NCBI RefSeq assembly: GCF_001469165.1
Contig: NZ_JABX01000025.1
Span: 1-64,000 of the forward strand
Source: Thiohalocapsa sp. ML1
GTDB lineage: Bacteria > Pseudomonadota > Gammaproteobacteria > Chromatiales > Chromatiaceae
Length of the DNA stretch: 64,000 nucleotides
Reading direction: 5' to 3'
The notes beneath the pieces are model-generated. The model worked only from the letters and a program-made list of their open reading frames with translations. It was not told where the DNA came from and ran no database searches. This document shows, piece after piece, positions 32,573 through 42,638 of the stretch; position 1 is the first letter of the stretch; every line of letters starts with the position of its first letter. A program made the position numbers and the translations under genes.

Positions 32573-34123
32573 ATGAGCGCAACCGACCATCTCATCATCT
32601 TCGACACCACGCTGCGCGACGGCGAGCAGAGCCCCGGCGCGTCCATGACCAAAGACGAAAAGGTCCGCATCGCGCGTGCGCTGGAGAAGCTCCGCGTCGA
32701 TGTCATCGAGGCGGGCTTCCCGATTGCGAGCCATGGCGACTTCGAGGGCGTGAAGGCCGTCGCCGAGACCATCAAGGACTGCACCGTCTGCGGCCTTGCC
32801 CGCGCGCTGGACAAGGACATCGCCTGTGCCGGCGAGGCGCTGGCCGGCGCCAACGCCGGGCGCATCCACACCTTCATCGCCACCAGCCCGATCCACATGG
32901 AGAAGAAGCTCCGGATGACGCCGGACCAGGTGGTGGAGCAGGCCGTGCGCGCCGTGCGCAAGGCGCGCAACTACTGCGACGACGTGGAGTTCTCGCCGGA
33001 GGACGCGGGCCGCTCGGAGATCGATTTTCTGTGCCGGGTGCTGGAGGCCGTCATCGACGCCGGCGCCCGCACCCTGAACATCCCGGACACCGTCGGTTAT
33101 GCGATGCCGCACCAGTTCGGCAGCCTCATCGCACAGTTGCGCGAGCGCATCCCGAATGCCGACAAGGCCGTGTTCTCCGTACACTGCCACAACGACCTGG
33201 GCCTGGCCGTGGCCAATTCGCTCGCCGCGGTGCGCAATGGCGCCCGGCAAGTGGAGTGCACCATCAACGGCTTGGGCGAGCGCGCCGGCAACGCCGCGCT
33301 GGAAGAAGTCGTCATGGCCGTGCGCACGCGAGCGGATCTGTTCGGCTGCACCACGCGCCTCGACACCACGCAGATCGTGAACTGCTCGCGGCTGGTGTCC
33401 GGCATCACCGGCTTTCCGGTGCAGCCGAACAAGGCCATCGTCGGTGCCAACGCCTTCGCGCACGAGTCCGGCATCCACCAGGACGGCGTGCTCAAGCACC
33501 GCGAGACCTACGAGATCATGCGCGCCCAAGACGTGGGCTGGACCCACAACCGCATGGTGCTCGGCAAGCACTCGGGCCGGAACGCCTTTCGGGTTCGGCT
33601 GCAGGAGCTCGGCATCGCCTTCGACAGCGAGGAGGAGCTGAACGCCGCCTTCAGCCGTTTCAAAGACCTGGCCGACAAGAAGCACGAGATCTTCGATGAG
33701 GACTTGCAGGCGCTGGTCACCATCGCCACGCTCGACGCCGCCAACGAGCGCGTGCGGCTCTTGTCCATGCGGGTCTGCTCCGAGACCGGCGAGACGCCCG
33801 CGGCGCAGGTCGTGCTCAACGTCGACGGCGAGGAGCGCCGCGGCAGCGCCAGCGGCGGCGGCCCGGTGGACGCGACCTTCCGCGCCATCGAGTCCATCGT
33901 CGACAGCGGCACGACGCTCAAGCTCTACTCGGTCAATGCCATCACCAGCGGCACCGACGCCCAGGGCGAGGTCACGGTGCGCCTGGAGCGAGCCGGGCAC
34001 ATCGTCAACGGCGCCGGTGCCGACACGGACATCGTCATCGCCTCCGCCAAGGCCTACCTGAACGCCGTCAACAAGATCATGCAGCCGCGGGAGCGGGCGC
34101 ATCCGCAGATTGGGAAAGTTTGA
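32573..34123 (+). CDS. leuA: 2-isopropylmalate synthase (bacterial LeuA type)
   Basis: This protein of about 516 residues catalyses the first committed step of leucine synthesis. Hallmarks are [18 protein letters not shown], the HMGL-like barrel motif [43 protein letters not shown] and the C-terminal LeuA regulatory dimer domain (about residues 385-510). I chose ATG 32573 with AGGA upstream; the longer frame from 32501 adds a non-conserved leader. The last codons (IGKV) and stop TGA lie in the first unit of the GTTTGAA repeat array. A second, different 2-isopropylmalate synthase is encoded 1.4 kb downstream. Confidence 0.95.
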   Translation: MSATDHLIIFDTTLRDGEQSPGASMTKDEKVRIARALEKLRVDVIEAGFPIASHGDFEGVKAVAETIKDCTVCGLARALDKDIACAGEALAGANAGRIHTFIATSPIHMEKKLRMTPDQVVEQAVRAVRKARNYCDDVEFSPEDAGRSEIDFLCRVLEAVIDAGARTLNIPDTVGYAMPHQFGSLIAQLRERIPNADKAVFSVHCHNDLGLAVANSLAAVRNGARQVECTINGLGERAGNAALEEVVMAVRTRADLFGCTTRLDTTQIVNCSRLVSGITGFPVQPNKAIVGANAFAHESGIHQDGVLKHRETYEIMRAQDVGWTHNRMVLGKHSGRNAFRVRLQELGIAFDSEEELNAAFSRFKDLADKKHEIFDEDLQALVTIATLDAANERVRLLSMRVCSETGETPAAQVVLNVDGEERRGSASGGGPVDATFRAIESIVDSGTTLKLYSVNAITSGTDAQGEVTVRLERAGHIVNGAGADTDIVIASAKAYLNAVNKIMQPRERAHPQIGKV

Positions 34124-34352
34124 AGATGGGGAAAGTTTGAAGTTTGAAGGGTGAAGTTTGAAGGGTGAAGTTTGAAGTTTGAAGGGTGAAGTTTGAAGTT
34201 TGAAGGGTGAAGTTTGAAAGGGATGCCGGCGGGGAAAGGGAAAGGGGAAAGTTTGAAGTTTGAAGTTTGAAGTTTGAAGTTAGAAGTTAGAAGTGTGAAG
34301 TTGGAAGTTTGAAGTGTGAAGTTTGAAGTGTGAAGTTTGAAGTTGGAAGTGT
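34124..34352 (+). repeat. Heptameric tandem array (GTTTGAA with GGGTGAA, GTGTGAA, GTTGGAA variants)
   Basis: The whole gap between leuA and the next gene consists of 7-bp units, with a short GC-rich interruption near 34218-34250. The plus strand has TGA in all three frames, while the complement is free of stops and reads SNFKLHTSNF-type repeats. The array provides the stop of leuA and ends 6 bases before the next start codon. Confidence 0.95.
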
Positions 34353-34357
34353 GAAAG

Positions 34358-35068
34358 ATGCCAGATGGCCCGCCGTTTGAGCTGTTCGGAGCCTCGCACC
34401 TGTGGACGCTTGGGCTGATCGCCGCCATCGGCATCTTGCTGCCGCTTGCGGTGCGGCGCCTGCGCCCGTCGGCGGCCGGCGCGGTGGCGGTGGCGCTTGC
34501 GCTGCTGATGCTCGGGCAGGAGGTGGCGGACCTGACGGTGCAGTTCCGACACCGGGGGCCGTCGGTGCACCTGTTGCCGCTGCATCTGTGCTCGCTCGCG
34601 CTGTTCATTACCGCCTGGGCGCTGGTGTCGCGGCGCCCGCGGGTCTTTGAGGTGGCCTACTTCTGGGCCTTTGCCGGCACGACCCAGGCGCTGCTGACGC
34701 CGGACCTCGCCGCGGGCTTTCCGGCGCCTGGCTACCTCTTCTTCTTCGCCGGGCACGGGCTCGTGGTCATCGGCGTGCTCTACGGCGTGATTGCGCTCGG
34801 CTTGCGGCCGGTGCCGCGCTCCATCTGGCGGGTGACGCTCATCACGCTCGCGCTGGCCGCGGTCATCTTCGGCATCAACGCCTGGCTCGGCACGAATTTT
34901 CTGTACCTGATGGCCAAGCCGCCGGGGCCCTCGCTGCTGGACTGGTTCGGACCCTGGCCGTGGTACTGGATCGGGCTGCTGCTGGTTGGGTTGGTGTCCT
35001 TCGGCCTGCTCTACCTGCCCTTCCTACTGCTCGACCTCGCGCGGCGACCACGGCACGGCCAGCGCTGA
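34358..35068 (+). CDS. TIGR02206/YwaF family integral membrane protein
   Basis: This 236-residue protein has about six or seven hydrophobic helices. It begins FELFGASHLWTLGLIAAIGILLPL and contains the family-typical VHLLPLHLCSLALFI, YFWAFAGTTQALLTPDL and the NFLYLMAKPPGPSLLDWFGPWPWYW block. These match the YwaF-like membrane protein family of unknown function (related to TMEM164). It starts six bases after a heptamer array and uses GGAAGTGTGAAAG from the array as its only ribosome-binding-like sequence. Confidence 0.85.
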   Translation: MPDGPPFELFGASHLWTLGLIAAIGILLPLAVRRLRPSAAGAVAVALALLMLGQEVADLTVQFRHRGPSVHLLPLHLCSLALFITAWALVSRRPRVFEVAYFWAFAGTTQALLTPDLAAGFPAPGYLFFFAGHGLVVIGVLYGVIALGLRPVPRSIWRVTLITLALAAVIFGINAWLGTNFLYLMAKPPGPSLLDWFGPWPWYWIGLLLVGLVSFGLLYLPFLLLDLARRPRHGQR

Positions 35069-35398
35069 CCCGGACGGGACCCGCTCAACCTGGCGTCTGC
35101 TGCTTGACCGGCGTCAGGCGCGGCTCCGCTGTTGCTTATTTTGGCCAATACTTGGCAGATTATTGCCCACTCCGGCCATCACGCAGGCATATTCGCAATC
35201 CTCTGCCGCCTGCGGAAGCGCAAACTTTCCCCGTCGGCCACAAGCCGACCCGCGGGCCAGCCCACCAGGCAAGACCCAGCGTTCAGTGGCCTCGCGGCCC
35301 CGCATCGCAACCCGGCGCGGACCGCACCAACGGCGAATCTGACGTTCGTTGACAAGGCGAGACGTGTAGATGAAGCGCGTTTTCGGCGAGACCGGAGC
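35069..35398. other. Intergenic region, no gene recognised
   Basis: These 330 bases between the YwaF-like gene and the repeat arrays contain short frames with no family resemblance. The stretch 35130-35200 is relatively AT-rich (TTGCTTATTTTGGCC) and could hold the promoter of the second leuA gene. Confidence 0.4.
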
Positions 35399-35541
35399 GA
35401 AGGGCCGAGGGCCGAGGGAGCCCTCCCTTCGCCCTTGGCCCTAGCCCCTAGCCCCTAGCCGCTAGCCCCTAGCCCCTAGCCCCTAGCCCCTAGCCCCTAG
35501 CCCCTAGCCCCTAGCCCCTAGCCCCTAGCCCCTAGCCCCTG
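35399..35541. repeat. Composite heptamer arrays GGGCCGA, TTGGCCC then CTAGCCC
   Basis: GGGCCGA units and their inverse form a hairpin, followed in the same 7-bp register by about fourteen CTAGCCC units. The array ends 4 bases before the start codon of the second 2-isopropylmalate synthase gene, leaving no Shine-Dalgarno sequence. Confidence 0.95.
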
Positions 35542-35545
35542 ACCC

Positions 35546-37225
35546 ATGTTTGACCATCGCAAATATCGCCCCGCCCCGACCATCCGGCTCCCGGACCGCA
35601 CCTGGCCGGACCGCACCATAACCCATGCCCCGCGCTGGGCCAGCGTGGACCTTCGCGACGGCAATCAGGCGCTCTTGGCGCCGATGAACGTCGCGCAGAA
35701 GCAGGCGCTGTGGCGGCTGCTGCTGGAGATCGGGCTAAAGGAGATCGAGGTGGGCTTCCCATCCGCGAGCCAGCCGGACCACGACTTCGTGCGCTGGCTC
35801 ATCGAGGAGCGCCAGATCCCGGACGACGTCACCATCCAGGTGCTGACGCAGGCCCGCGAGGAGCTGATCCAACGCACCTTCGCCGCCCTCGACGGCGTGC
35901 CGCGCGCCATCGTGCACGTCTACAACTCCACGTCGCCGGTGCAGCGGGAATGGGTGTTCGGCACCGACCGCGCCGGCGTCAAGGCCATCGCCGCGCAGGG
36001 CGCGGAGCTGGTGCAGCAGGAGGCGGCCAAGTACCCGGGCACGGACTGGACCTTCCAGTACTCGCCGGAGAGCTTCTCGCAGACGGAGCCGGACTACGCG
36101 GTGGAGGTCGTGAACGCCGTCATCGACGTCTGGCAGCCGACGCCGGAGCGCCCCTGCATCATCAACCTGCCGGCGACGGTGGAGTCCACGAGCCCGAACC
36201 TGTTCGCGGACCAGGTGGAATGGTTCTGCCGCCACGTGGCGCGGCGCGACGCCGTGGTCGTGTCTTTGCACACGCACAACGACCGCGGCGGCGCGGCGGC
36301 GGCGGCGGAGCTGGGCCTGCTGGCCGGCGCGGATCGGCTGGAGGGCACGCTGCTCGGCAACGGCGAGCGCACCGGCAACATGGACCTCATTACCGTGGCG
36401 ATGAACCTCTACAGCCAGGGCGTGGATCCGCGGCTCGACCTCAGCAACCCGGATCGCATCATCGACGTGACGGAGCAGTGCACCGGCATCGCCTGCCATC
36501 CGCGCCATCCGTGGGTGGGGGAGCTGGTCTACACGGCCTTCTCCGGCAGCCACCAGGACGCCATCGGCAAGTCGCTCCGCCACCAGCGCGCCGATGCCGA
36601 GCAGCCCTGGCAGGTGGCCTATCTGCCCATCGATCCGGCGGACTTGGGCCGCAGCTACGAGGCCGTGATCCGCGTCAACAGCCAGTCCGGCAAGGGCGGC
36701 ATCGCCTTCGTGCTGGAGCGCGACTTCGGGCTCAACCTGCCGCGCTGGATGCAGCAGGCGCTCGCACCCATCGTGCAGCAGGAGAGCGAGCGGCGCGGCG
36801 GCGTCATCGACGCGGCGCGCATCCATGCGCTGTTTCGCGAGCACTTCGTCCGCGACCAGGCGCCGGCCCGGCTCACCGGCTACCGGCTGAACAGGAACGG
36901 CCACGACGGCATCGAGGCGCGCATCCGCATCGACGGCGCCGAGCAGCGCATCACCGGCAGCGGCGACGGCACCATCGCCGCCTTTGCCGATGCCTGGAAG
37001 CGTGCTTTCGGCACCCCCGTCAACGTGCTGGACTACCAGGAGCACGCCATCGGCGCCGGCACCGATGCCGAGGCTGCGGCCTATGTGCTGCTGGACGTGG
37101 ACGGCCGGCAGGTGCCGGGGGCCGCGCTGGACACGGACACCCTCGGGGCGTCGCTGAAGGCCGTGCTGTCGGCGCTGAACCGTGCCGGTGGTGGCGCCGG
37201 CTTGCAGCCGGCAGTCGATCCCTGA
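35546..37225 (+). CDS. leuA: 2-isopropylmalate synthase, actinobacterial/fungal LeuA type
   Basis: This 559-residue protein has the long-form features: KYRPAPTIRLPDRTWPDRTITHAPRWASVDLRDGNQALLAPM, GLKEIEVGFPSASQPDHDFVR, FQYSPESFSQTEPDYAVEVVNAV, SLHTHNDRGGAAAAAELGLLAGADRLEGTLLGNGERTGN and a C-terminal regulatory domain. It is a second, only distantly related enzyme for the same first step of leucine synthesis as the gene at 32573. The start is the only sensible one but is preceded directly by CTAGCCC repeats instead of a ribosome-binding site. It converges with the MlaC-like gene. Confidence 0.93.
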   Translation: MFDHRKYRPAPTIRLPDRTWPDRTITHAPRWASVDLRDGNQALLAPMNVAQKQALWRLLLEIGLKEIEVGFPSASQPDHDFVRWLIEERQIPDDVTIQVLTQAREELIQRTFAALDGVPRAIVHVYNSTSPVQREWVFGTDRAGVKAIAAQGAELVQQEAAKYPGTDWTFQYSPESFSQTEPDYAVEVVNAVIDVWQPTPERPCIINLPATVESTSPNLFADQVEWFCRHVARRDAVVVSLHTHNDRGGAAAAAELGLLAGADRLEGTLLGNGERTGNMDLITVAMNLYSQGVDPRLDLSNPDRIIDVTEQCTGIACHPRHPWVGELVYTAFSGSHQDAIGKSLRHQRADAEQPWQVAYLPIDPADLGRSYEAVIRVNSQSGKGGIAFVLERDFGLNLPRWMQQALAPIVQQESERRGGVIDAARIHALFREHFVRDQAPARLTGYRLNRNGHDGIEARIRIDGAEQRITGSGDGTIAAFADAWKRAFGTPVNVLDYQEHAIGAGTDAEAAAYVLLDVDGRQVPGAALDTDTLGASLKAVLSALNRAGGGAGLQPAVDP

Positions 37226-37249
37226 GAGCGGCAGCGCCGCGTGCGACCA

Positions 37250-37266
37250 CCGCCCAAGGCGGGCGG
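37250..37266. terminator. Hairpin between convergent genes
   Basis: CCGCCC-AAGGC-GGGCGG forms a perfect 6-bp stem in the 45-base gap between the second leuA and the MlaC-like gene. No T run follows on either strand, so it is a candidate bidirectional stop signal only. Confidence 0.35.
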
Positions 37267-37270
37267 ACAC

Positions 37271-38038
37271 TCAGCGCCCGAGTGCAGCGATGAGCCCGTC
37301 CACGCCCCGTCCTGCCGCCAGCGCCGCGAACGCCGGGCGCTGCAGCCCGATGAGTCCGACGCCGTCGAGGCTCGCATCAAAGAGCCGCCAACCCGCGGTG
37401 CTGTGGCGCAGGTGCAGGTGGAGCCGCAGCGCCGGCCAGCCGCGGGCACTCACCAGCACCGGCACGACGGCGCGCTCGGCGCCATCGGCGCCGGCCCGCA
37501 CGCGCCCGGCGAGCGGGCGGAGCTGCCAGTCGTCGAGCGCCCGCAGCCGTACCCCGTGCCGACTCACCAGGTGCCGCGCCAGCGCCTGCTGCAGCGCGGC
37601 GCGCTGCCCCACCGTGGCCGCATGCCAATGCCCGCCGAGCAGGCGCCGGCTGATCTCGGGCAGGTCGAGGTGCGTCGTGAGCGGTGCCGCGATGCGCAGG
37701 AGCTCAGCCGCATCGGGCTCGGGCAGCGCCCGCGCGGCCGCGACTGCGCCCGCCAGGTCCCGCCCTGCCTGCTCCACGGCGGCCGCGGCCGCCGCGGCGC
37801 CGGCGACCGAGGCGGTGGTGATCGCCGGGGAACCGGCGCCGGGCGGCGCCTCGTTGCGCGGGGTCATCCCCGCCGCCGCGGCCACGAGCGCAGTCCCGGC
37901 CAGCAGCAGCGCCCAATGCAGCGCCGGCCGCCGACGCAGACGCTCCCAGGAGCGCGGCAGCAGGCCGCGCGGAGGCCGCTGCTGAGAGCAGCAGACCTGC
38001 CCATGGTCGGCAGTGTCCAGGTCAGTCCGATGCGCCAT
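37271..38038 (-). CDS. MlaC/Ttg2D-like phospholipid-binding protein, membrane-anchored
   Basis: This 255-residue frame has one transmembrane or signal segment (ALHWALLLAGTALVAAAAGM), an Ala-rich linker and a C-terminal domain resembling MlaC/Ttg2D. The match is LPEISRRLLGGHWHAATVGQRAALQQALARHLVSRHG followed by VVPVLVSARGWPALRLHLHLRHSTAGWRLFDASLDGVGLI. MlaC carries phospholipids between outer and inner membranes, but here the usual mlaFED genes are absent. The start at 38038 avoids overlap with the thioredoxin gene; longer frames read into it. The family call is moderately sure. Confidence 0.7.
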   Translation of the reverse strand: MAHRTDLDTADHGQVCCSQQRPPRGLLPRSWERLRRRPALHWALLLAGTALVAAAAGMTPRNEAPPGAGSPAITTASVAGAAAAAAAVEQAGRDLAGAVAAARALPEPDAAELLRIAAPLTTHLDLPEISRRLLGGHWHAATVGQRAALQQALARHLVSRHGVRLRALDDWQLRPLAGRVRAGADGAERAVVPVLVSARGWPALRLHLHLRHSTAGWRLFDASLDGVGLIGLQRPAFAALAAGRGVDGLIAALGR

Positions 38039-38064
38039 CCGTCGCACAAGCAACGGGTCGCGGA

Positions 38065-38451
38065 TCAGGCCGCCGCGTCCCCTGCCATGTCGGCCAGGTG
38101 GGCTGCGAGCCACTCGCGCACCTGGTGCGTCGAGCGCGAGCCGCTGAAGCGTCCACGCTCCTCGCCGTCCTGGAACAGGATCACGGTCGGAAAGCCCCGC
38201 AGCCGGAACTGGCCCGCGAGCTTCATGTTCTCGCCCTCGTCCACCTCGACCTTGGCGAGGCGCAGCGCACCCCGGTACTCGTCGACGACCCGGTTCAGAT
38301 GCGGACTGAGCTGATGGCAGGGCGCACACCATTCCGCCCAGAAGTCCACGAGGACGGGCTGTTGGTGCGACGCGGCGAGCACGTCCGGCTCGAATCGCTC
38401 GACATCGACATCGAAGGCGTACGGACTCTCAACGAGGGTATGAAACAACAT
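38065..38451 (-). CDS. Thioredoxin-like protein (CnoX/YbbN-type N-terminal domain only)
   Basis: This 128-residue protein is a thioredoxin fold with active site FWAEWCAPCHQL (Cys42/Cys45) and the cis-Pro loop RGFPTVILFQDGEERGRFSG. The opening VESPYAFDVDVERFEPDVLAAS is typical of CnoX/YbbN, but the C-terminal TPR part of that family is missing. It is therefore a small standalone thioredoxin. It lies 26 bases upstream of the MlaC-like gene on the same strand. Confidence 0.9.
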   Translation of the reverse strand: MLFHTLVESPYAFDVDVERFEPDVLAASHQQPVLVDFWAEWCAPCHQLSPHLNRVVDEYRGALRLAKVEVDEGENMKLAGQFRLRGFPTVILFQDGEERGRFSGSRSTHQVREWLAAHLADMAGDAAA

Positions 38452-38465
38452 GGCCTGAAGATCCG

Positions 38466-38520
38466 TGGGCTGTGGGTTATCGGTTGGGGGTTGGGGTTGG
38501 TTGGCTGGGTTGTGAGATTG
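38466..38520. repeat. Degenerate G-rich array (GGTTGGG type)
   Basis: About seven imperfect 7-bp units of GGTTGGG/GGTTGGT stand directly upstream of the thioredoxin gene. The minus-strand frame reads TTQPTNPNPQP. The G runs could form a quadruplex on the plus strand (inference). Confidence 0.5.
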
Positions 38521-38579
38521 TAGTGCGCGCCACAGGCGTAGCGCTGGTCATAGCGCACCATTTTGCCCTGAATAGTTGA

Positions 38580-39795
<1,216 letters not shown>

Positions 39796-39797
39796 CC

Positions 39798-40634
39798 ATG
39801 GACCATTACGCCGTCATCGGCAACCCCATCGCCCACAGCAAGTCGCCGCTGATCCACGCCGCCTTTGCGCGCCAGACCGGGCAGCGGTTGGACTACCGGC
39901 GCATCCTAGGCAGCCGCGAGGACTTCGCGGGTGATGTGCGCGCCTTCGTCGCCGACGGCGGTCGCGGGCTCAACGTCACCGTACCGTTCAAGCAGGAGGC
40001 CTGGGCGCTGCTCGGCGACCGCAGCCCGCGCGCCGAGGCCGCCGGCGCCGTCAACACCATCATCGTGCTGGATGGCGGGCTGCTGCGCGGCGACAACACC
40101 GACGGCGTCGGGCTGGTGCGGGACCTCGCCGGCAACCAAGGCTTCGACTTCACCGGCCAGCGCGTGCTGCTGCTCGGCGCCGGCGGCGCCGCCCGCGGTG
40201 TGCTCGGCGCGTTGCTGGAGGCCGGCCCGGGCCGGCTCGTCGTCGCCAATCGCACCGCATCCCGCGCCGTGGCGTTGGCCGCGGCGGCGGCGGACGCACG
40301 CGTGTCGGGCAGCGGGCTCGATGCCCTTGCGGGGCAAAGCTTCGATCTCATTATTAACGCCACCTCAAGCGGCCTGGACGGCGACGTGCCGGCGCTGCCG
40401 GACGGGCTCCTCGCCGCCGGCGGCTGGACCTACGACATGCTCTACGGCGACGCCCCGACGCCCTTCTGCAACTGGGGCGAGGCCCAGGGCGCCGCGCGCA
40501 CGCTGGATGGGCTCGGCATGCTGGTGGAGCAGGCCGCAGAGTCCTTCCGGCTCTGGCGCGGCGTCGCACCCGACACGGCGCCGGTCATCGCGATGCTGCG
40601 CGCGGGCGGGATCGAGACGAAGTTTGAAGGGTGA
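39798..40634 (+). CDS. aroE: Shikimate dehydrogenase
   Basis: This 278-residue enzyme reduces 3-dehydroshikimate with NADPH in aromatic amino acid synthesis. Hallmarks are YAVIGNPIAHSKSPLIH, LNVTVPFKQEAW (catalytic Lys), AAGAVNTI, GDNTDGVGLVRDL (catalytic Asp), the Rossmann motif LLLGAGGAARGVL, VVANRT, and the C-terminal GLGMLVEQAAESFRLWRG. No ribosome-binding site precedes the start, only CTAGCCC repeats. The last residues (KFEG) and the stop are encoded by GTTTGAA/GGGTGAA repeats. Confidence 0.96.
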   Translation: MDHYAVIGNPIAHSKSPLIHAAFARQTGQRLDYRRILGSREDFAGDVRAFVADGGRGLNVTVPFKQEAWALLGDRSPRAEAAGAVNTIIVLDGGLLRGDNTDGVGLVRDLAGNQGFDFTGQRVLLLGAGGAARGVLGALLEAGPGRLVVANRTASRAVALAAAAADARVSGSGLDALAGQSFDLIINATSSGLDGDVPALPDGLLAAGGWTYDMLYGDAPTPFCNWGEAQGAARTLDGLGMLVEQAAESFRLWRGVAPDTAPVIAMLRAGGIETKFEG

Positions 40635-40686
40635 AGGGTGAAGGGTGAAGGGTGAAGTTTGAAGGGTGAAGTTTGAAGTTTGAAGT
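40621..40686 (+). repeat. Heptamer array (GGGTGAA/GTTTGAA) at the end of aroE
   Basis: About nine units begin inside the aroE coding end. The same unit type fills the gap at 34124-34352. Confidence 0.9.
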
Positions 40687-40718
40687 CGGGATCGAAATCG
40701 GGGTCGGTATCGCAATCT
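40687..40718. repeat. Short degenerate hexamer array
   Basis: GGGATC-GAAATC-GGGGTC-GGTATC-GCAATC: five units of the 6-bp family, placed immediately after the heptamer array. Confidence 0.7.
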
Positions 40719-40763
40719 TTCTAAGCGCATCGGGAGCGAAGCGATGCCGGACTGCAAGTCCCG

Positions 40764-40888
40764 CAGGCAAAAGGGCCGAGGGCCAAGGGAGCCCGCCTCG
40801 GCCCTTGACCCGTGGTTCCATGCGCCGACGAGCGGGCTGCGCAAGACGAGGCGCCGTGCCCTGGTCGGTCTGAGGCTCTGCCTCGCTA
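40764..40888. repeat. Partial copy of the ~195-bp interspersed repeat
   Basis: From CAGGCAAAAGGGCCGAG through the heptamer hairpin to CCCTGGTCGGTCTGAGG it matches the cluster at 5.9-7.3 kb almost base for base. It merges directly into the CTAGCCC array. Confidence 0.85.
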
Positions 40889-41029
40889 GCCCCCAGCTCC
40901 TAGCCCCTAGCTCCTAGCTCCTAGCCCCTAGCCCCTAGCTCCTAGCTCCTAGCTCCTAGCTCCTAGCTCCTAGCTCCTAGCTCCTAGCCCCTAGCCCCTA
41001 GCCCCTAGCCCCTAGCCCCTAGCCCCTCA
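40889..41029. repeat. Heptameric tandem array (CTAGCTC/CTAGCCC)
   Basis: About nineteen units, mixed at the left, pure CTAGCTC in the middle and pure CTAGCCC at the right end. It reaches to within a few bases of the start codon at 41031. Confidence 0.95.
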
Positions 41030-41030
41030 C

Positions 41031-41729
41031 ATGCAAATGCCAGCCCCCGTCGAGCTCCCTTTCACCCACAAGCCTGGCCGGCGCGAGCGCCATCTGCGCC
41101 GCCGGCACGGGAATCCGCTCTTCGCCTGGCCGCCGGAGGACGTCGCCCCCGAGCGGCTGCTGGAGGCGCAGCGCCTGGATCACGAGGAGATGGAGGCCTT
41201 CCGCGAGTCCTTCCGCGACCTCGTGCAGCGCGCCATCGACCTGCCGCCGGACGCGGGCAGCGAGCCGCTGCTGGCCCTCAAGGCCGATCTGGAGCGGCAC
41301 TACGAGCAGGCTTGCGGCCTGCCGGAGGACCAGTCCGAGCCCAAGGCGGCGCTGGCCAAGCTCATCGATGTCATCATGCGCACGCTGCGTCGCCACACCG
41401 GCGAAGACAGCCTCGCGCAGCAGGAGCTGGCCGACGAAGCCACCGCCCGGGACATCCACTTCCGCCTGCTGGCGCAGCCCCTGGTGGCGGACTTGCTGCA
41501 CCCGGACAGCCCCATTGCGCCGCAGGCACTGACGCCGTCGCTGCTGGCCGCAAGCGATGCCGAGTTTGCCGCCGCCTGCGGGCTCTTCGCCGGCCCGCAG
41601 CTCGTGGTCATCGTCGATGAGGCCGACGCACTGACGGCGCGCCTTGCCGGGCTTGGCGTAGACATCAGCCATCTCGCCGGCCGCATCGACCAACTGCGCC
41701 AGGCCGCCGGGGCGGCGTATGGGCATTGA
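41031..41729 (+). CDS. Hypothetical protein, cytoplasmic, helical
   Basis: This 232-residue protein has no signal peptide and no membrane segment. It opens with a basic stretch (HKPGRRERHLRRRHGNPLFAWPPED) and is otherwise predicted helical with many Glu/Arg/Leu. I do not recognise a family. Its stop overlaps the start of the next gene by 11 bases, so the two are cotranscribed. It starts straight after a heptamer array with no ribosome-binding site; an internal Met two codons later is also possible. Confidence 0.65.
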   Translation: MQMPAPVELPFTHKPGRRERHLRRRHGNPLFAWPPEDVAPERLLEAQRLDHEEMEAFRESFRDLVQRAIDLPPDAGSEPLLALKADLERHYEQACGLPEDQSEPKAALAKLIDVIMRTLRRHTGEDSLAQQELADEATARDIHFRLLAQPLVADLLHPDSPIAPQALTPSLLAASDAEFAAACGLFAGPQLVVIVDEADALTARLAGLGVDISHLAGRIDQLRQAAGAAYGH

Positions 41730-42417
41730 TCGCCGCGGCGCCCCGCCACGGCACCGCGTTTGGCCGCCGGCACGCGCGGGCCTGCTGGCCGGGCTGCTCG
41801 CCGTCGGCGCTTTATCCGGGGCAGCCGCCGCCCCGGACCAGGCGAAGGAGCCGGCGCCCGTCGTGCGTCCGCCGCTCGTGGACAAGTGGCTGCCGAACGA
41901 CTGGTGGACGCCAGAGCAGGTCGTGAGCGGCCGGCTCAATGACGACGACTACGACGACCTCGCCGTGGTGGTGCAGCGGCGCATCGAGGCCCCCGAAGAC
42001 CCGAAGTTCCCGCGCGGCTCGCGGGCGCTCTTCGTGCTGTACGGGACCGCCGACGGGCGCTGGCGGCGCGGCGAGCTGGTGCCGGGCCTGCTCCCCTGCG
42101 GCGAGTGCAGCAGCGCGCTCAGCGGCACCATCGGCGCCGCCCTGTTCGACCTTCGCATCACCCCGGACGGCGTGCTGGAGCTGGGTTGGGTGGCGCGCGA
42201 CCGCGGCACCAAGGCCGTCAGGCTCACCATCGGCTGGGACCGCACCTTCCGCGCCCTCGGCCTCTACGTGGACGAGGTGCAGCTCTTGCGCCCCCGCGGC
42301 GGGCGGAGCCGGGTGCGGCGCGACTATCGGGCCGGCCGCATGTGGGTGGACGGCGTCGCCGAGGACATGCCGGCGCGCTTCATCCCCATCGGTGAGGTAT
42401 CCGCATCCCAGTATTGA
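41719..42417 (+). CDS. Hypothetical exported protein
   Basis: This 232-residue protein has an N-terminal hydrophobic segment (RAGLLAGLLAVGALSGAAAAPDQA) consistent with a signal peptide. A periplasmic body follows with SGRLNDDDYDDLAVVVQRR, which resembles the Asp-rich repeat of FG-GAP/VCBS-like beta structures, and with one Cys pair (LLPCGECSS) that could form a disulfide. Beyond the overlap with the preceding gene there is no context for its role. Function unknown. Confidence 0.7.
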   Translation: MGIDRRGAPPRHRVWPPARAGLLAGLLAVGALSGAAAAPDQAKEPAPVVRPPLVDKWLPNDWWTPEQVVSGRLNDDDYDDLAVVVQRRIEAPEDPKFPRGSRALFVLYGTADGRWRRGELVPGLLPCGECSSALSGTIGAALFDLRITPDGVLELGWVARDRGTKAVRLTIGWDRTFRALGLYVDEVQLLRPRGGRSRVRRDYRAGRMWVDGVAEDMPARFIPIGEVSASQY

Positions 42418-42431
42418 GTCCGGAGAACAGC

Positions 42432-42638
42432 ATGTTGTCGGTCAACGCAATCTACGAGAACGGCAGCATCAGGCTGCTCGAAGACATTCCCGGGGTGCAG
42501 CGTGCAAAGGTCATCGTGACCGTGGTCGAGGAGTTTGAGACGGCCAGCGAGTCTCTGGATGCCTCATCGTTCGACGATCTGGTCGGCGCCGTGTGTGCCC
42601 GTGAAGATGGCTCGTCGGGATCGGGATCGCGATTCTGA
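42432..42638 (+). CDS. Orphan antitoxin-like small protein with repeat-derived C terminus
   Basis: This 68-residue protein begins MLSVNAIYENGSIRLLEDIPGVQRAKVIVTVVEE, the beta-rich layout of AF2212/DUF2281-type antitoxins that bind a PIN toxin. GGAG lies 8 bases before the start. The end (REDGS|SGSGSRF) is encoded by GGGATC hexamer repeats, and no toxin gene follows; instead the hexamer array continues to the stop of the next, convergent gene. It looks like the remnant of a toxin-antitoxin module. Confidence 0.7.
   Translation: MLSVNAIYENGSIRLLEDIPGVQRAKVIVTVVEEFETASESLDASSFDDLVGAVCAREDGSSGSGSRF

Noticed and set aside
34054-34608. Minus-strand open frame with FKLHTSNF repeats across the GTTTGAA array
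   Set aside because: The complement of GTTTGAA contains no stop codon, so a long frame arises by itself. It overlaps the ends of leuA and the YwaF-like gene and has no start signal.
35132-35458. Plus-strand 108-codon frame before the second leuA
   Set aside because: Low-complexity product running into the repeat array, no signal for translation and no family match.
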